Both the position numbers and the translations under genes were made by a program. This document shows, in pieces, positions 51,812-61,689 of a DNA stretch of 64,000 nt. This DNA comes from SIG307 sp045596385 (GTDB lineage Bacteria > Bacillota > Clostridia > Lachnospirales > Lachnospiraceae), in NCBI GenBank assembly GCA_045596385.1, contig JAZOCC010000018.1, positions 1-64,000 on the forward strand. Direction: 5' to 3'. The notes under the pieces were generated by a model. That model saw only the letters and a list, made by a program, of their open reading frames with translations, was not told where the DNA came from and ran no database searches. Positions within the stretch are counted from its first letter, which is position 1, and each line of letters begins with the position of its first letter.

Positions 51812-53176
51812 ATGACAGCACAGGGAATTATGAACGGTGCTGGTTCGGCGATGAATGCCGTGTTTTCCGGGTTTTCTGCGGTAGGCGGTTCCGTGAAAGG
51901 AACGCAGGATACTTCTTTTGAACAGTTCATGGAAACGTCCAAAAGCGGAGATAATGGAGTTTCAGAGACGCCTACTTATGAAAAGTGCGTAAAAGAAAAT
52001 TCCGAAAAACCGAAGGATGTAAAGGAACAGGCAAAGGAATTCTTTACCGGTGACAGCAAAGTAAAGGAAGCACCGAAGGCACAGCCGGAGGAACCGACAG
52101 AGGTTTCCGCAGAAGAGGTAGAAGCGGTTTCCGCTTTGTTGGTACAGATACGGCAGGTGATTTGCGAAACACTGGGCATTACGGAAGAACAGCTCACCGC
52201 ATCCATGGAAGAGCTTGGATTGCAGGATGCGGATTTACTGGACAGAGGCAGTTTACAACAGCTTTTCTTACAAGTAAATCAGGCGGAGCCGACGGAGTTT
52301 CTTACCAACGAGACGATGTTCGGAGAGTTTACCGAATTGCTTCAGACAGTGGAGCAGACGGTGGAAGAGTCCGAAGTCAGCGTTGAGGACGTACAGGAGA
52401 TTCTGAAGGTGGCAGAGACAACACCGGAGCTTGTTACGGATACGGAACAGCCGGAGGGAGTTGTACCAAAGCAGGAAACAGAAGGTAAAGAGCTGAATGC
52501 GGAAACTGAGGAGCCGGAAGAAGTACAGAATACCGGAACCGAAGTAAAGGTAACCGAGGCATCTTCCGAGACAAAGACCGAAACCGGCAACGACGAAACG
52601 GAGCAACATACGGCACAGGCTAAGAAGGACGGTGATAAGATTACCGTATCGAACGAAACAGATGCCAATGTCAAGAATGTATTTATCGACGCACTGGCAA
52701 ATCATGCAGTGAGTCAGACCGGAGAGGCAGATATTGCGGCTGCACAGCAGGTAAGAGAAATTGCGAACCAGATTATGGAGCAGATTAAAATTACCATTCG
52801 TCCGGAACAGACCAATATGGAGCTGCAGTTAAATCCGGAGCACCTTGGAAGAGTCAATCTTACCATTACCGAGAAGGAAGGTATGATGACAGCACAGTTT
52901 ACCACGCAGACGGAAATAGCAAAGGAAGCAATCGAGAGCCAGATGTCGGCACTCAGAGAATCCTTACAGAATCAGGGCATCAAAGTAGAGGCCATTGAGG
53001 TTACGGTATCCGAGTTCGGATTTGAAAGAGACAGGCAGTCCGAGCAAAGCGGTAACGGTGAACCGGAAAAGAGAAGAAAGTCCGGTACCTTTACGGTGGA
53101 GGAGACGGAAGAAGCTACTCCGACAATAACAGATTACTTAAACGTAACCGACAGCAGTGTCGACTATTCAGCGTAA
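51812..53176 (+). CDS. fliK: flagellar hook-length control protein FliK
   Basis: Measures hook length and switches export from hook to filament. 454 residues; residues 1-300 are low-complexity and Glu/Thr-rich, acting as ruler, and the C-terminal domain (about 320-420) has the conserved MELQLNPEHLGRVNLT block. Length variation of the ruler is normal. GAAAGGAGG is the ribosome site; flgD follows 15 bases later. Confidence 0.92.
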   Translation: MTAQGIMNGAGSAMNAVFSGFSAVGGSVKGTQDTSFEQFMETSKSGDNGVSETPTYEKCVKENSEKPKDVKEQAKEFFTGDSKVKEAPKAQPEEPTEVSAEEVEAVSALLVQIRQVICETLGITEEQLTASMEELGLQDADLLDRGSLQQLFLQVNQAEPTEFLTNETMFGEFTELLQTVEQTVEESEVSVEDVQEILKVAETTPELVTDTEQPEGVVPKQETEGKELNAETEEPEEVQNTGTEVKVTEASSETKTETGNDETEQHTAQAKKDGDKITVSNETDANVKNVFIDALANHAVSQTGEADIAAAQQVREIANQIMEQIKITIRPEQTNMELQLNPEHLGRVNLTITEKEGMMTAQFTTQTEIAKEAIESQMSALRESLQNQGIKVEAIEVTVSEFGFERDRQSEQSGNGEPEKRRKSGTFTVEETEEATPTITDYLNVTDSSVDYSA

Positions 53177-53191
53177 GAAAGGAACAACGTT

Positions 53192-54055
53192 ATGGCATTG
53201 ATTCAACCGGTAAAAGACGGAAAAATTGAAAATACCGCTATCGAAAGTACCAAGAAGGATACAAAGGGCACTTCCGAGCTTGGAAAAGATGCATTCTTAC
53301 AGCTTTTGGTGGCACAGATGAAGTATCAGGATCCGTTAAATCCTACATCGGATACCCAGTATATCGCACAGCTTGCACAGTTCTCACAGTTAGAGCAGCT
53401 GCAGAATCTTTCCGCAACCAATGAGAATTCCCAGATGCTTTCCCTGGTGGGTAAGGAGGTTTGTGTTTCCGTAGAAAACGCAGACGGTACCGAGTCCTAC
53501 AAAAACGGAAAGGTCAGCGGAGTAACCATCAGCGGAGGTAAGGCATATCTGGAAGTGGACGGTGCGATTTACGAGTCGGACAAGCTGGTGCAGGTGTACG
53601 AGGACGGTTATTTACTGGAACAGAAGATGCCGGATATGGTGTCCCAGTATTTTGCGTTTGACGGTGAGAGCCCGAAGAACTTCTCCTTTGAAGTGGATTT
53701 CGGACAGGATGAAGCAAAGGCAACGGAGATTGCACTGATTGTGGACGGAGAGCAGATTATCAATCCGGAGTATATCCGCAGAAGCGATAATTACTTTACC
53801 GTAAATCAGGATGTATTCCAACAGCTGGCACCGGGCAAGCACAGAATTTCCGTAATGTTTAATAACGACCCGTACTACACCACAAAGGAAAATGTCATTG
53901 AAGTGGATGTAATCAATTCCAACCCGAAGGAAGACACGGATGTATTCGTACAGGATAATCCGGTAGAGTCCCGGCCGAATCCGCCGGTTCAGACAGAAAA
54001 CGGTGAGAATAAGGAATCGGAAGAGGACAAAGAAGAGAACCAGCAAACAGTGTAA
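53192..54055 (+). CDS. flgD: flagellar hook assembly protein FlgD
   Basis: Cap scaffold on which hook subunits assemble, later discarded. 287 residues. LGKDAFLQLLVAQMKYQDPLNP at the N-terminus is the family signature. A beta-rich C-terminal half follows, then an acidic tail (after about 250) of Glu/Asn/Asp. Positioned after fliK as usual. Confidence 0.94.
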   Translation: MALIQPVKDGKIENTAIESTKKDTKGTSELGKDAFLQLLVAQMKYQDPLNPTSDTQYIAQLAQFSQLEQLQNLSATNENSQMLSLVGKEVCVSVENADGTESYKNGKVSGVTISGGKAYLEVDGAIYESDKLVQVYEDGYLLEQKMPDMVSQYFAFDGESPKNFSFEVDFGQDEAKATEIALIVDGEQIINPEYIRRSDNYFTVNQDVFQQLAPGKHRISVMFNNDPYYTTKENVIEVDVINSNPKEDTDVFVQDNPVESRPNPPVQTENGENKESEEDKEENQQTV

Positions 54056-54107
54056 CTAAATCACGGAGGATTACGCAAAAGAGCGTAGGACAAAGGAAGG
54101 GAAGCTT

Positions 54108-54506
54108 ATGAACCAGTTACAGAACGGTCGGTTTGTATCCATAGAGCAGATGACGAACCAGTATCTGGATACTGCCGGCAAATCAAAACCCGTAAATGTT
54201 TCCCAATCCGCAGGTGTCAGTTTTCGTCAGATACTGGAAGAAAAACAGGCACAGACAACAGAGCTTCGTTTTTCGAAGCATGCAAACGAGCGTCTTGCCA
54301 GTCGGAACATCCGGTTATCGACGGAGCAGAGAGAGCGCCTGGAGGGCGGAGTGAACAGAGCTTCGCAGAAGGGAATCAAAGACTCGCTGGTTATGGTGGA
54401 TAATATGGCCTTTATCGTAAATGTTACGAACCGCACGGTGATTACCGCAGTGGGAGAGGGCGACGATAAAATATTTACCAACATAGACGGCGCAATTATT
54501 ACTTAA
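54108..54506 (+). CDS. flagellar operon protein of the TIGR02530 type
   Basis: A 132-residue protein conserved between flgD and flgE in Firmicutes, with FSKHANERLASRNIRL and the C-terminal DNMAFIVNVTNRTVITA. It is needed in or near hook building in some species but is not firmly characterised. AGGGAAGC precedes ATG 54108. Confidence 0.88.
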   Translation: MNQLQNGRFVSIEQMTNQYLDTAGKSKPVNVSQSAGVSFRQILEEKQAQTTELRFSKHANERLASRNIRLSTEQRERLEGGVNRASQKGIKDSLVMVDNMAFIVNVTNRTVITAVGEGDDKIFTNIDGAIIT

Positions 54507-54578
54507 CTGCCGGACCTGATGAGGAGGCAGTATTCCCCGGACTGACAGAAGGGGAAGCAACAAAGGAGGTCATGTACT

Positions 54579-56027
54579 ATGTTAAGATCGCTTTATTCCG
54601 GTGTATCCGGTTTGAAAGTTCATCAGACAAGAATGGACGTTATCGGTAACAATATTTCAAACGTTAATACGGTTGGATTTAAATCCAGTCAGGTAACCTT
54701 TTCGGATGTGTTGTACCAGACATCCGCTGCAGCATCCGGACCGGATGAGAGAACGGGACGTGCAGGTACCAACCCGAAGCAGATCGGTCTCGGTGCGAAT
54801 TTTGCATCCGTTAAGACGACAATGGACAGCACAGGCGGTTCCACCAGAACCGATAACCCGTTTGACTTAATGATTGAGGGTGACGGATTTTTCGTTGTGA
54901 ACAACGGTGCATCCAACTACTTTACCAAGGCAGGTTCCTTTACCTTGGATGCCAACGGTACTCTTTGTACCGCCACCGGCTACAGTGTTATGGGGTGGCA
55001 GGTAGATGTAAACGATCCGACAAAGATTAAGGCGGATTCGGTATCTCCGTTACATCTGATGAGTCCGCAAAACATGTATTCCGAGCCGGAAGCAACAACA
55101 GCGGTTCATTTTCAGGGAAATATCGACAGCGCCGATTCGGATCTTGCGGGAACCGGCCGTGTGACAAATTTTACCTTTTACGACAGTCTCGGACAGAGCT
55201 ATACGGTACAGATGCTGGTAAAGCAGAATACCCAGGCGGATTCTTTGATTAAGAATGAGTACGCAGTTTCCATTACCGATGTACTGGACTCTAACGGACA
55301 GTCTATCTTTGTTTCTCCGGAGGATGACGGAAACGGTAACATTACCTACGGAGAGAGCAGCATCACAGAGGTTACGTTCGGCGATTATACCTTTGGCGTA
55401 ACTTCCATCGATGAAGTGACAGGAAAGCCGGTTCTGGACGGTGAAGCACCGGTTTTAAGTTTTAATTCTTCTACCGGTAAGATGACAGGCATCGGCGACG
55501 AAGACGGAGTAAAAAGCTTAACCTTTTCTATTAATATCGGAGGAGAGCATCCGTTTAAGGATATCGATGTTGACTTTTCCGCGCTGACCATGTTTGCAAA
55601 CAGTGGTAAGACCACCATTGAGGGCACCAAGGGAGGGCTCGATAATCTTGGAAAGGGCCGTACCGCAGGTAATATGTCCGGTGTTTCCATTGATACCGCC
55701 GGTAAGATTTACGGTGTTTACGATAACGGTGTCAGCAAGCTTCTGGGTCAGGTAGTTGTTGCGAAGTTTGCGAACAATTCCGGTTTGGAGGCAATCGGCA
55801 ACAGCCTGTTTGCGGAATCCCAGAACTCCGGTGAGTTCGACGGAATCGGTGAGGATATTACCATGGCCGGCGGCAAATTTAACGTAGGTGTGCTGGAAAG
55901 CTCCAACGTAGATTTGGCAAGTGAGTTTACCGACATGGTGGTAACTCAGAGAGGTTTCCAGGCAAATTCCCGTATCATTACGGTATCCGATACATTGCTT
56001 GAGGAATTGATTAACTTAAAGAGATAA
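54579..56027 (+). CDS. flgE: flagellar hook protein FlgE
   Basis: Forms the universal joint between rod and filament. 482 residues; N-terminal MLRSLYSGVSGLKVHQ and GNNISNVNTVGFK, D1/D2 domains in the centre, and the C-terminal ASEFTDMVVTQRGFQANSR region. All match hook proteins. AAAGGAGG ribosome site. A long hairpin lies after its stop. Confidence 0.96.
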   Translation: MLRSLYSGVSGLKVHQTRMDVIGNNISNVNTVGFKSSQVTFSDVLYQTSAAASGPDERTGRAGTNPKQIGLGANFASVKTTMDSTGGSTRTDNPFDLMIEGDGFFVVNNGASNYFTKAGSFTLDANGTLCTATGYSVMGWQVDVNDPTKIKADSVSPLHLMSPQNMYSEPEATTAVHFQGNIDSADSDLAGTGRVTNFTFYDSLGQSYTVQMLVKQNTQADSLIKNEYAVSITDVLDSNGQSIFVSPEDDGNGNITYGESSITEVTFGDYTFGVTSIDEVTGKPVLDGEAPVLSFNSSTGKMTGIGDEDGVKSLTFSINIGGEHPFKDIDVDFSALTMFANSGKTTIEGTKGGLDNLGKGRTAGNMSGVSIDTAGKIYGVYDNGVSKLLGQVVVAKFANNSGLEAIGNSLFAESQNSGEFDGIGEDITMAGGKFNVGVLESSNVDLASEFTDMVVTQRGFQANSRIITVSDTLLEELINLKR

Positions 56028-56041
56028 ACTTAAGATAAGGT

Positions 56042-56079
56042 CGGCAAAGGATGACTTTTAGTTTCAACATCCTTTGCCG
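56042..56079 (+). other. 12-bp hairpin between flgE and flbD
   Basis: CGGCAAAGGATG (56042-56053) pairs perfectly with CATCCTTTGCCG (56068-56079), loop of 14 bases. There is no immediate T-run; TTTT comes 12 bases later. It may be a processing or stability element or a leaky terminator that lowers expression of the genes after the hook gene. Confidence 0.55.
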
Positions 56080-56106
56080 GCTTATAGGCGTTTTAACGGG
56101 GGAAAT

Positions 56107-56310
56107 ATGATTGAGATTACGAAATTAAACGATGTGAAGATTTCAATTAATGCAGAATTGATTGAAACAGTGGAGGAAATACCGGATACTGTTATAACTC
56201 TTACGACAGGAAAAAAAATATTTGTAAAAGAAAGTAGACAAAAGATAGAAAATCTAGTAAAATCATATAAAAGGGATATTTTTCGTCAGATTATGAATGT
56301 AAATGAGTAA
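56107..56310 (+). CDS. flbD: FlbD/SwrD small flagellar protein
   Basis: A 67-residue protein. MIEITKLNDVKISINAELIE is the family start. In B. subtilis SwrD raises motor torque; that role is from the family. The start at 56107 is backed by GGGGGAAAT; an earlier in-frame ATG at 56074 overlaps the hairpin and would add 11 residues. Confidence 0.9.
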   Translation: MIEITKLNDVKISINAELIETVEEIPDTVITLTTGKKIFVKESRQKIENLVKSYKRDIFRQIMNVNE

Positions 56311-56368
56311 ATAGTTGCTACATTTTATGCGATAGACTTAAGAGAATTTTGATGGGAAGGTGAATGGC

Positions 56369-57169
56369 GTGGATTTATCAACTTTGATTGGTGTTATAGC
56401 CGGATTGGTACTTTGTATCTTTGGTATGGTTGTAGGACAGGAAAATGCGATGAAAGCAATTTCGTCGTTCCTGCATCTGCCGTCTGCATTGATTACCTTC
56501 GGAGGAGCTTTGTCGGCTACCCTTGTTATGTCACCGAGTATTAAGGACTTTGTAAATGGCTTAAAGTCCTTTGGTATCGGATTGAAGAAGGTAGAATACG
56601 ATGAAATCGAAAAAATCAAACAAATTATTGAGTTATCCAATGTTGCACGTAAGGAAGGGCTTCTTGCGCTGGAAGAAGCAGCAAACAGTAGTATAGATGA
56701 TGAGTTTATGAAGAAGGGAATTCTTTTGATTGTAGACGGTACGGATCCTGAGTTCGTCCGACGGATTCTGGAAACGGAGCTGGAATGTATTGAGAACAGA
56801 CATAAATCCACCATTACATTCTGGGAGAACCTGGCATCCATGGGTCCTGCATGGGGTATGATCGGTACCCTGGTAGGATTGGTACTTATGCTTGCGGATT
56901 TGCAGGACATCAGTTCCGTAGGTCCGAACATGGCAGTTGCACTTATTACGACATTCTACGGTTCATTGCTTGCAAACTGGATTTGTCTTCCGATGGCTGC
57001 AAAGCTGAAGGAGAAGAACGGTGCGGAGATTATGTTAAAGACGATTGTCGTAGAAGGTCTGTTATCGATTCAGGCAGGTGAGAATCCGCGTGTCATCGAA
57101 GAAAAGTTAAAGTCCTTTATTGACCCGACCGCGAGAGAGTCCCTGACTTCGGGAGGCGGTGAGGAGTAA
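56369..57169 (+). CDS. motA: flagellar motor stator protein MotA
   Basis: Proton or sodium channel subunit generating torque. 266 residues with four membrane helices (about 5-25, 32-52, 150-170, 182-205) and a cytoplasmic loop. MDLSTLIGVIAGLVLC matches MotA starts; GTG 56369 follows GGGAAGGTGA at good distance, whereas GTG 56360 lies in the ribosome site. Stator genes inside the flagellar operon are common in Clostridia. It overlaps motB by one base. Confidence 0.94.
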   Translation: MDLSTLIGVIAGLVLCIFGMVVGQENAMKAISSFLHLPSALITFGGALSATLVMSPSIKDFVNGLKSFGIGLKKVEYDEIEKIKQIIELSNVARKEGLLALEEAANSSIDDEFMKKGILLIVDGTDPEFVRRILETELECIENRHKSTITFWENLASMGPAWGMIGTLVGLVLMLADLQDISSVGPNMAVALITTFYGSLLANWICLPMAAKLKEKNGAEIMLKTIVVEGLLSIQAGENPRVIEEKLKSFIDPTARESLTSGGGEE

Positions 57170-58062
57170 TGGCAAGAAAGAAGAAGGAAGATGCACCGGC
57201 ACCGGGATCACCGGCGTGGATGGCCACCTTCAGTGACCTGATGAATTTATTGCTTTGTTTTTTCGTATTGTTGTTTTCCATGTCTTCGGTGGATACGGCC
57301 AAATTTAACGAGATGGCGCAGTCTTTGGCGACAACCTTCAGTATTTTTGAAGCCGGAGGTGCTTTCTTCGGGGACGGTAATCTTGTAGCAAACGGCGCAA
57401 CCCAGTTGAATGATCTGGATGAACATAAAAACACCATGGGTGAACAGGCGGATTCTACGGAAGATAAGAATCATATTTTCGAGAACGAAGGTGATACCGA
57501 TAAGCTCAAGGAGTATTACGAAGAAAAGGTTGCGGAATTAGAGGGTACCATCGAAGAACTGAAGCATCTGGAAGAAATTATGGAGGAACAGAAGCAGGAA
57601 GCTGCCACTACCGTGTATGATGAGGTGTATGAACTGGCACAGCGTTATAATTTGGGCGATGATGTGGAATTCGGTATGGATCAGGCCTATAATTACGTAA
57701 AAATCGATGTGAAGGGATATGTTTTGTTTGAAGACAATAAGGCGGAGATAAAAAAGGATGCAAAGCCGGTATTACTTAAAATCGGTGATATTCTGAAGGA
57801 GTATGATGATTTTGGCATCGAGATTATCGGACATACGGATAATATACCGATTAAGTCCGGTCCGTATCAGGACAATGACTATTTGTCTGCGGCCCGTGCC
57901 ATTGAGACAGCCCAATACTTAATTGAAGCAAAGAATCTTGATTCTTCCAAGCTTTCTTTTTCAGGGAAGGGAGACCGGGAGCCGGTGGATACCAATTCCA
58001 CTGCGGACGGACGTGCCAGAAACAGAAGAATCGAGTTCCGAATTTATACACCGGTTTCCTAG
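57169..58062 (+). CDS. motB: flagellar motor stator protein MotB
   Basis: Stator partner anchored to peptidoglycan. 297 residues: one membrane helix (about 22-42) with the ion-binding Asp23 in TFSDL, a plug/linker with coiled coil (about 100-145), and an OmpA-type domain (about 170-290) with GHTDNIPI and GKGDREPVDTN. Whether protons or sodium drive it cannot be said. Confidence 0.95.
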   Translation: MARKKKEDAPAPGSPAWMATFSDLMNLLLCFFVLLFSMSSVDTAKFNEMAQSLATTFSIFEAGGAFFGDGNLVANGATQLNDLDEHKNTMGEQADSTEDKNHIFENEGDTDKLKEYYEEKVAELEGTIEELKHLEEIMEEQKQEAATTVYDEVYELAQRYNLGDDVEFGMDQAYNYVKIDVKGYVLFEDNKAEIKKDAKPVLLKIGDILKEYDDFGIEIIGHTDNIPIKSGPYQDNDYLSAARAIETAQYLIEAKNLDSSKLSFSGKGDREPVDTNSTADGRARNRRIEFRIYTPVS

Positions 58063-58114
58063 TCTTGTTGCAGACGGGAGCTTTGTGTAAGGTGAACCAA
58101 AGGAGGTAATACAA

Positions 58115-58621
58115 ATGAAAAGAAACATGCTTGCGATTGTGATACTGGCAGCAACGCTGATTAATCTGACTTTATCGGCGGTGTTGATATTTACGGTGAT
58201 TCCGAAAGCAAAGAGGACGGATGCGCTGATTGAAAAGATTGTGGCTGCGGTAGAACTTGAAACAGAGTCCGGAATCGGTAAAAATTACGGTGAAATACTT
58301 CCTGCGGATCAGGAGGAGTATGTATTCCAGAAAGAATATGTAAATGTAAAAGCTAACGCGGGCGAACCGAATGTGGCCTTGGCGAATATTACGATTACGC
58401 TTAATAAGAAGCATGATGATTATGCAACGGTACAGCCGCTTATCGAGGGTAAGAAGTCAAAGATAACCGCAGAGGTAAGTAAGATTACCGGTGATTATAT
58501 GACCGCAGAGATTCCGTTGTATTACGAGGACATCGAAAAGGATGTTCTGGAGAAGGTTCAGGCGATTTTCCAGTCTGACTGTATCATTGAGGTAACCCTT
58601 CAAGTTTATGGCGGAAATTAA
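58115..58621 (+). CDS. fliL: flagellar basal-body protein FliL
   Basis: Single-pass membrane protein near the stator that supports torque. 168 residues, helix about 7-28, extracytoplasmic FliL domain with NVALANITITLN and repeated beta-hairpin features; assignment rests mainly on position between motB and fliM. AAAGGAGG ribosome site. Confidence 0.85.
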   Translation: MKRNMLAIVILAATLINLTLSAVLIFTVIPKAKRTDALIEKIVAAVELETESGIGKNYGEILPADQEEYVFQKEYVNVKANAGEPNVALANITITLNKKHDDYATVQPLIEGKKSKITAEVSKITGDYMTAEIPLYYEDIEKDVLEKVQAIFQSDCIIEVTLQVYGGN

Positions 58622-58701
58622 AAGTTTTTGATGCTTTTTTGGACAATATGTGGTATTATAGTAGTAGGTAAGTTTATGATGCAACGTAGGGAGGTTTCGG
58701 T

Positions 58702-59679
58702 ATGGGTGACGTATTATCCCAAAAGGAAATAGATGACCTGCTTGCGGCGTTCAGTAGCGGTGAAATAGACGCGGAGGAAATGAAAGGGACGACGGAGAAG
58801 CAGGTAAAAAACTATGACTTTAATCGTCCGACAAAGTTTTCCAGAGAACACCTCCGTACCCTTGAGATTATTTTTGAGCATTACGGGCGATTGTTGTCGA
58901 CTCATTTACCGGCGTATTTGCGTAAGACGGTTAATGTAGAGGTAATGAATTCGGAGGCGGTTATTTATTCGGAGTTTACCAATGCTTTGTCGAATCCGGT
59001 ATTGCTCGGTATTGTAGATTTTAAGCCGTTGGAAGGTAATATTATCATCGAGCTTTCCGACAATCTCGGTTTTGCGATTGTTGACCGTATGCTTGGAGGA
59101 CCGGGACTTCCTCTTGATAAATCAAGGGAGTTTTCGGAGATAGAGCTGGTAATTATCGAACGTATTTTTACAATCATTACGAATCTGCTTCATGATCCGT
59201 GGGAGAACGTGGTTTCTCTGAGACCGCGTCTTACCAGAATCGAGACAAACTGTCAGTTTGCGCAGATGATTGCACCGAATGAGACGGTTTCTATCATTAC
59301 GTTGAATGTAAAGGTGGGAAATACGGAAGGTATGTTAAATATGTGTATTCCGTATGCTGTTCTTGAACCGGTTATCGATAAGCTTAATACAAAGTCCTGG
59401 TATTCTTCCGAAAAGCTGAAGGATGATGAGGTTTATAAGGAGTTTATCGAGCTTGTTATTGCAAAGGCAAAGGTTCCGATTAAGGCTATATTGGGAAGAA
59501 GTACCATTTCGGTTAATGATTTTATCAATATGCAAAAGGGCGACATTATTAAGCTGGATACAAAGACGGAAGATGAGTTAAATGTGTTTGTCGGAAATAT
59601 ATGGAAGTTTACGGCGTTGCCGGGTTCGTCCTCGGACACATATGCAGTAAAAATATCAAGTATCGTGAGGGAGGAATAA
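58702..59679 (+). CDS. fliM: flagellar motor switch protein FliM
   Basis: Binds phosphorylated CheY and transmits it to FliG. 325 residues; N-terminal LSQKEIDDLLAAF is the CheY-binding motif, the middle domain is CheC-like with FKPLEGNIIIEL and MLGGPG, and the C-terminal SpoA domain interacts with FliY. Next gene starts 4 bases later. Confidence 0.96.
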   Translation: MGDVLSQKEIDDLLAAFSSGEIDAEEMKGTTEKQVKNYDFNRPTKFSREHLRTLEIIFEHYGRLLSTHLPAYLRKTVNVEVMNSEAVIYSEFTNALSNPVLLGIVDFKPLEGNIIIELSDNLGFAIVDRMLGGPGLPLDKSREFSEIELVIIERIFTIITNLLHDPWENVVSLRPRLTRIETNCQFAQMIAPNETVSIITLNVKVGNTEGMLNMCIPYAVLEPVIDKLNTKSWYSSEKLKDDEVYKEFIELVIAKAKVPIKAILGRSTISVNDFINMQKGDIIKLDTKTEDELNVFVGNIWKFTALPGSSSDTYAVKISSIVREE

Positions 59680-59683
59680 GTGC

Positions 59684-60856
59684 ATGGACGGAATGTTATC
59701 ACAAGAAGAAATCAATGCATTATTCAGCGGCATGGATATTGAAGAGGAACCGGCGAATAGTACGTCCGGTCCGGGAACATCGCAGACATTGCTGACACCG
59801 GAAGAGAAGGACGCCATCGGAGAGATTTCCAATATCAGCCTTGGTTCATCGGCTACGACGTTGTTTGCCTTAGTGAATCAAAGAGTGAATATATCGACTC
59901 CCACCGTATCGGTTTGTCGATGGGAGGAGTTATCGAATCAATATGAAAGACCGTGTGTCTTCATTCAGATTTCCTATAAGGAAGGTTTGGACGGTAAAAA
60001 TGTTTTGATTTTGCAGGAACAGGATGTAAAGGTAATTGCCGATCTTATGATGGGTGGTGACGGTTCCAACGCAAGTGAAGAACTGAATGATTTGCATTTG
60101 AGTGCAATCAGTGAGGCGATGAATCAGATGATGGGAGCTTCCTCCACCTCGCTTTCACAGATGTTCGAAATGAAAATTGATATCAGCCCGCCTACCGCGA
60201 GTCTTGTGGATTTAAATGATGTGGTAAACGGCGGAGATATTGATTTATTCTTAAAGGATGAGTTTGTTAAGGTTTCTTTCCGAATGGAAATCGGAGATTT
60301 AATCGACAGTGAATTGATACAGATGTATCCGATTGACTTCGCAAAGAGCTTGTACAAGAAATTTATTAACGATGAGGCAGTAGCCTCTGCTCCGGAACCG
60401 GCTCCGGCTCCGGAAGTGAAAACAGCACCTCAACCGGCACCGGTTCCGCAACAGGCGGCGGCTCCGATGCAGGATATGAATATGATGGCAATGGGACAGA
60501 TGCAGGGAATGATGCAGCCGCAAATGATGGCTATGCCGTATGCGATGCCGCCGGTACAGGATGTTAATATTGCTCCGGCGCAGTTCCAGGCATTTCAACA
60601 GGTACAAAGCCCGCTGTTACAGACGGAAAATATCGATTTATTGTTGGATGTTCCGTTGGAAGTAACAGTAGAGCTCGGAAGAACCAGTAAATCTATCAAA
60701 GAGATTCTGGATTTCGCACCGGGAACCATCGTGGAATTGAATCGGTTGGCAGGTGAGCCGATTGACGTACTAGTCAATGGAAAGTATGTGGCTAAGGGTG
60801 AAGTGGTTGTAATTGATGAAGCTTTTGGTATCCGAGTTACCGAAGTAATCAAGTAG
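59684..60856 (+). CDS. fliY: flagellar switch protein and CheY phosphatase FliY
   Basis: Switch component of Firmicutes that replaces FliN and dephosphorylates CheY. 390 residues: N-terminal LSQEEINALFSG (CheY-binding), a CheC-like domain with two phosphatase motifs, EISNISLGS and EAMNQMMG, a Pro/Ala/Met-rich linker (about 225-300) and a FliN/SpoA domain (about 310-390; RTSKSIKEIL). GAGGGAGGAAT overlaps the fliM end as ribosome site. Confidence 0.95.
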   Translation: MDGMLSQEEINALFSGMDIEEEPANSTSGPGTSQTLLTPEEKDAIGEISNISLGSSATTLFALVNQRVNISTPTVSVCRWEELSNQYERPCVFIQISYKEGLDGKNVLILQEQDVKVIADLMMGGDGSNASEELNDLHLSAISEAMNQMMGASSTSLSQMFEMKIDISPPTASLVDLNDVVNGGDIDLFLKDEFVKVSFRMEIGDLIDSELIQMYPIDFAKSLYKKFINDEAVASAPEPAPAPEVKTAPQPAPVPQQAAAPMQDMNMMAMGQMQGMMQPQMMAMPYAMPPVQDVNIAPAQFQAFQQVQSPLLQTENIDLLLDVPLEVTVELGRTSKSIKEILDFAPGTIVELNRLAGEPIDVLVNGKYVAKGEVVVIDEAFGIRVTEVIK

Positions 60857-60904
60857 CAACAAAAGTAAGTCAGGCGAATTACATTAAAAGATTGGAGAGG
60901 TACT

Positions 60905-61267
60905 ATGGCAAAAAACATTCTGATTTGCGATGACGCCGCTTTTATGCGTATGATGATTAAGGATATTTTAACAAAGAACGGTTATGAGATTGCCGGAGAA
61001 GCAGAAAACGGTCAGGTAGCTGTTGATAAATATTCCGAAACAAAGCCGGATTTGGTTATGATGGATATTACGATGCCGGAAAAAGACGGGATTCAGGCGT
61101 TAAAGGAAATCAAAGCAAAGGATCCGTCCGCAAATGTTATTATGTGTTCCGCAATGGGACAGCAGGCAATGGTAATTGAGTCCATTCAGGCCGGAGCAAA
61201 GGATTTCATTGTAAAGCCGTTTGCTGCGGACCGCGTTTTGGAGGCTGTTCGTAAGGCAGTCGGCTAA
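60905..61267 (+). CDS. cheY: chemotaxis response regulator CheY
   Basis: Single-domain receiver that, when phosphorylated by CheA, binds FliM. 120 residues with acidic pocket CDD (Asp9, Asp10), phosphorylation site Asp54 in VMMD, Ser82 and Lys104 in KPF. It lies between fliY and fliO as in the Bacillus operon. TTGGAGAGG ribosome site. Confidence 0.96.
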   Translation: MAKNILICDDAAFMRMMIKDILTKNGYEIAGEAENGQVAVDKYSETKPDLVMMDITMPEKDGIQALKEIKAKDPSANVIMCSAMGQQAMVIESIQAGAKDFIVKPFAADRVLEAVRKAVG

Positions 61268-61284
61268 ACGATAAAGGAGTTTTT

Positions 61285-61689
61285 ATGGCAGAAGCTTTAT
61301 GGAACCGTTATGTTATTTTGGCTGTCGGTTCAATGGGAAAGAACATTCTTGAGTTAATTATGCTCTTAGGCATATTTGTGTTGGTTCTTGTCGCGTGTGT
61401 ATGGACGACCCGGTTTATTGCCGGGCATCAGATGCAACGCGGCAGGAGCAGCAATTTTAAGCCGATAGAGACCTACCAGATTACCCAAAACCGTTATTTG
61501 CATCTGGTGCAAATCGGTACCCGGTATTTTGTAGTTTCTGTTACAAAGGAAAATATAAGCTTTATTGCCGAGCTAAAGGAAGAAGAGATTGTTGCGAAGC
61601 CGGAGAAGAGCGGCACGCAGAGGTCCTTCAAGGATATTTTATCAGAATTTAAAGTAAAGGTTGATAAGAATGACGACGCAGAGAAGTAG
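61285..61689 (+). CDS. fliO: flagellar biosynthesis protein FliO
   Basis: Single-helix membrane protein (134 residues; helix about 18-40) that helps FliP assemble in the export gate. Conserved FIAGHQMQRGRSSNFKPIET follows the helix. Mostly identified by position before fliP. Its 3' end overlaps fliP by 20 bases. Confidence 0.85.
   Translation: MAEALWNRYVILAVGSMGKNILELIMLLGIFVLVLVACVWTTRFIAGHQMQRGRSSNFKPIETYQITQNRYLHLVQIGTRYFVVSVTKENISFIAELKEEEIVAKPEKSGTQRSFKDILSEFKVKVDKNDDAEK

Noticed and set aside
52268..52705. Antisense ORFs within fliK
   Set aside because: They mirror the Glu/Thr-rich ruler region of FliK and lack start signals.
58628..58662. Internal promoter before fliM
   Set aside because: TTGATG or TTGGAC and a TATTATAGT stretch occur, but spacers are 9 or over 20 bases, so no acceptable promoter results.
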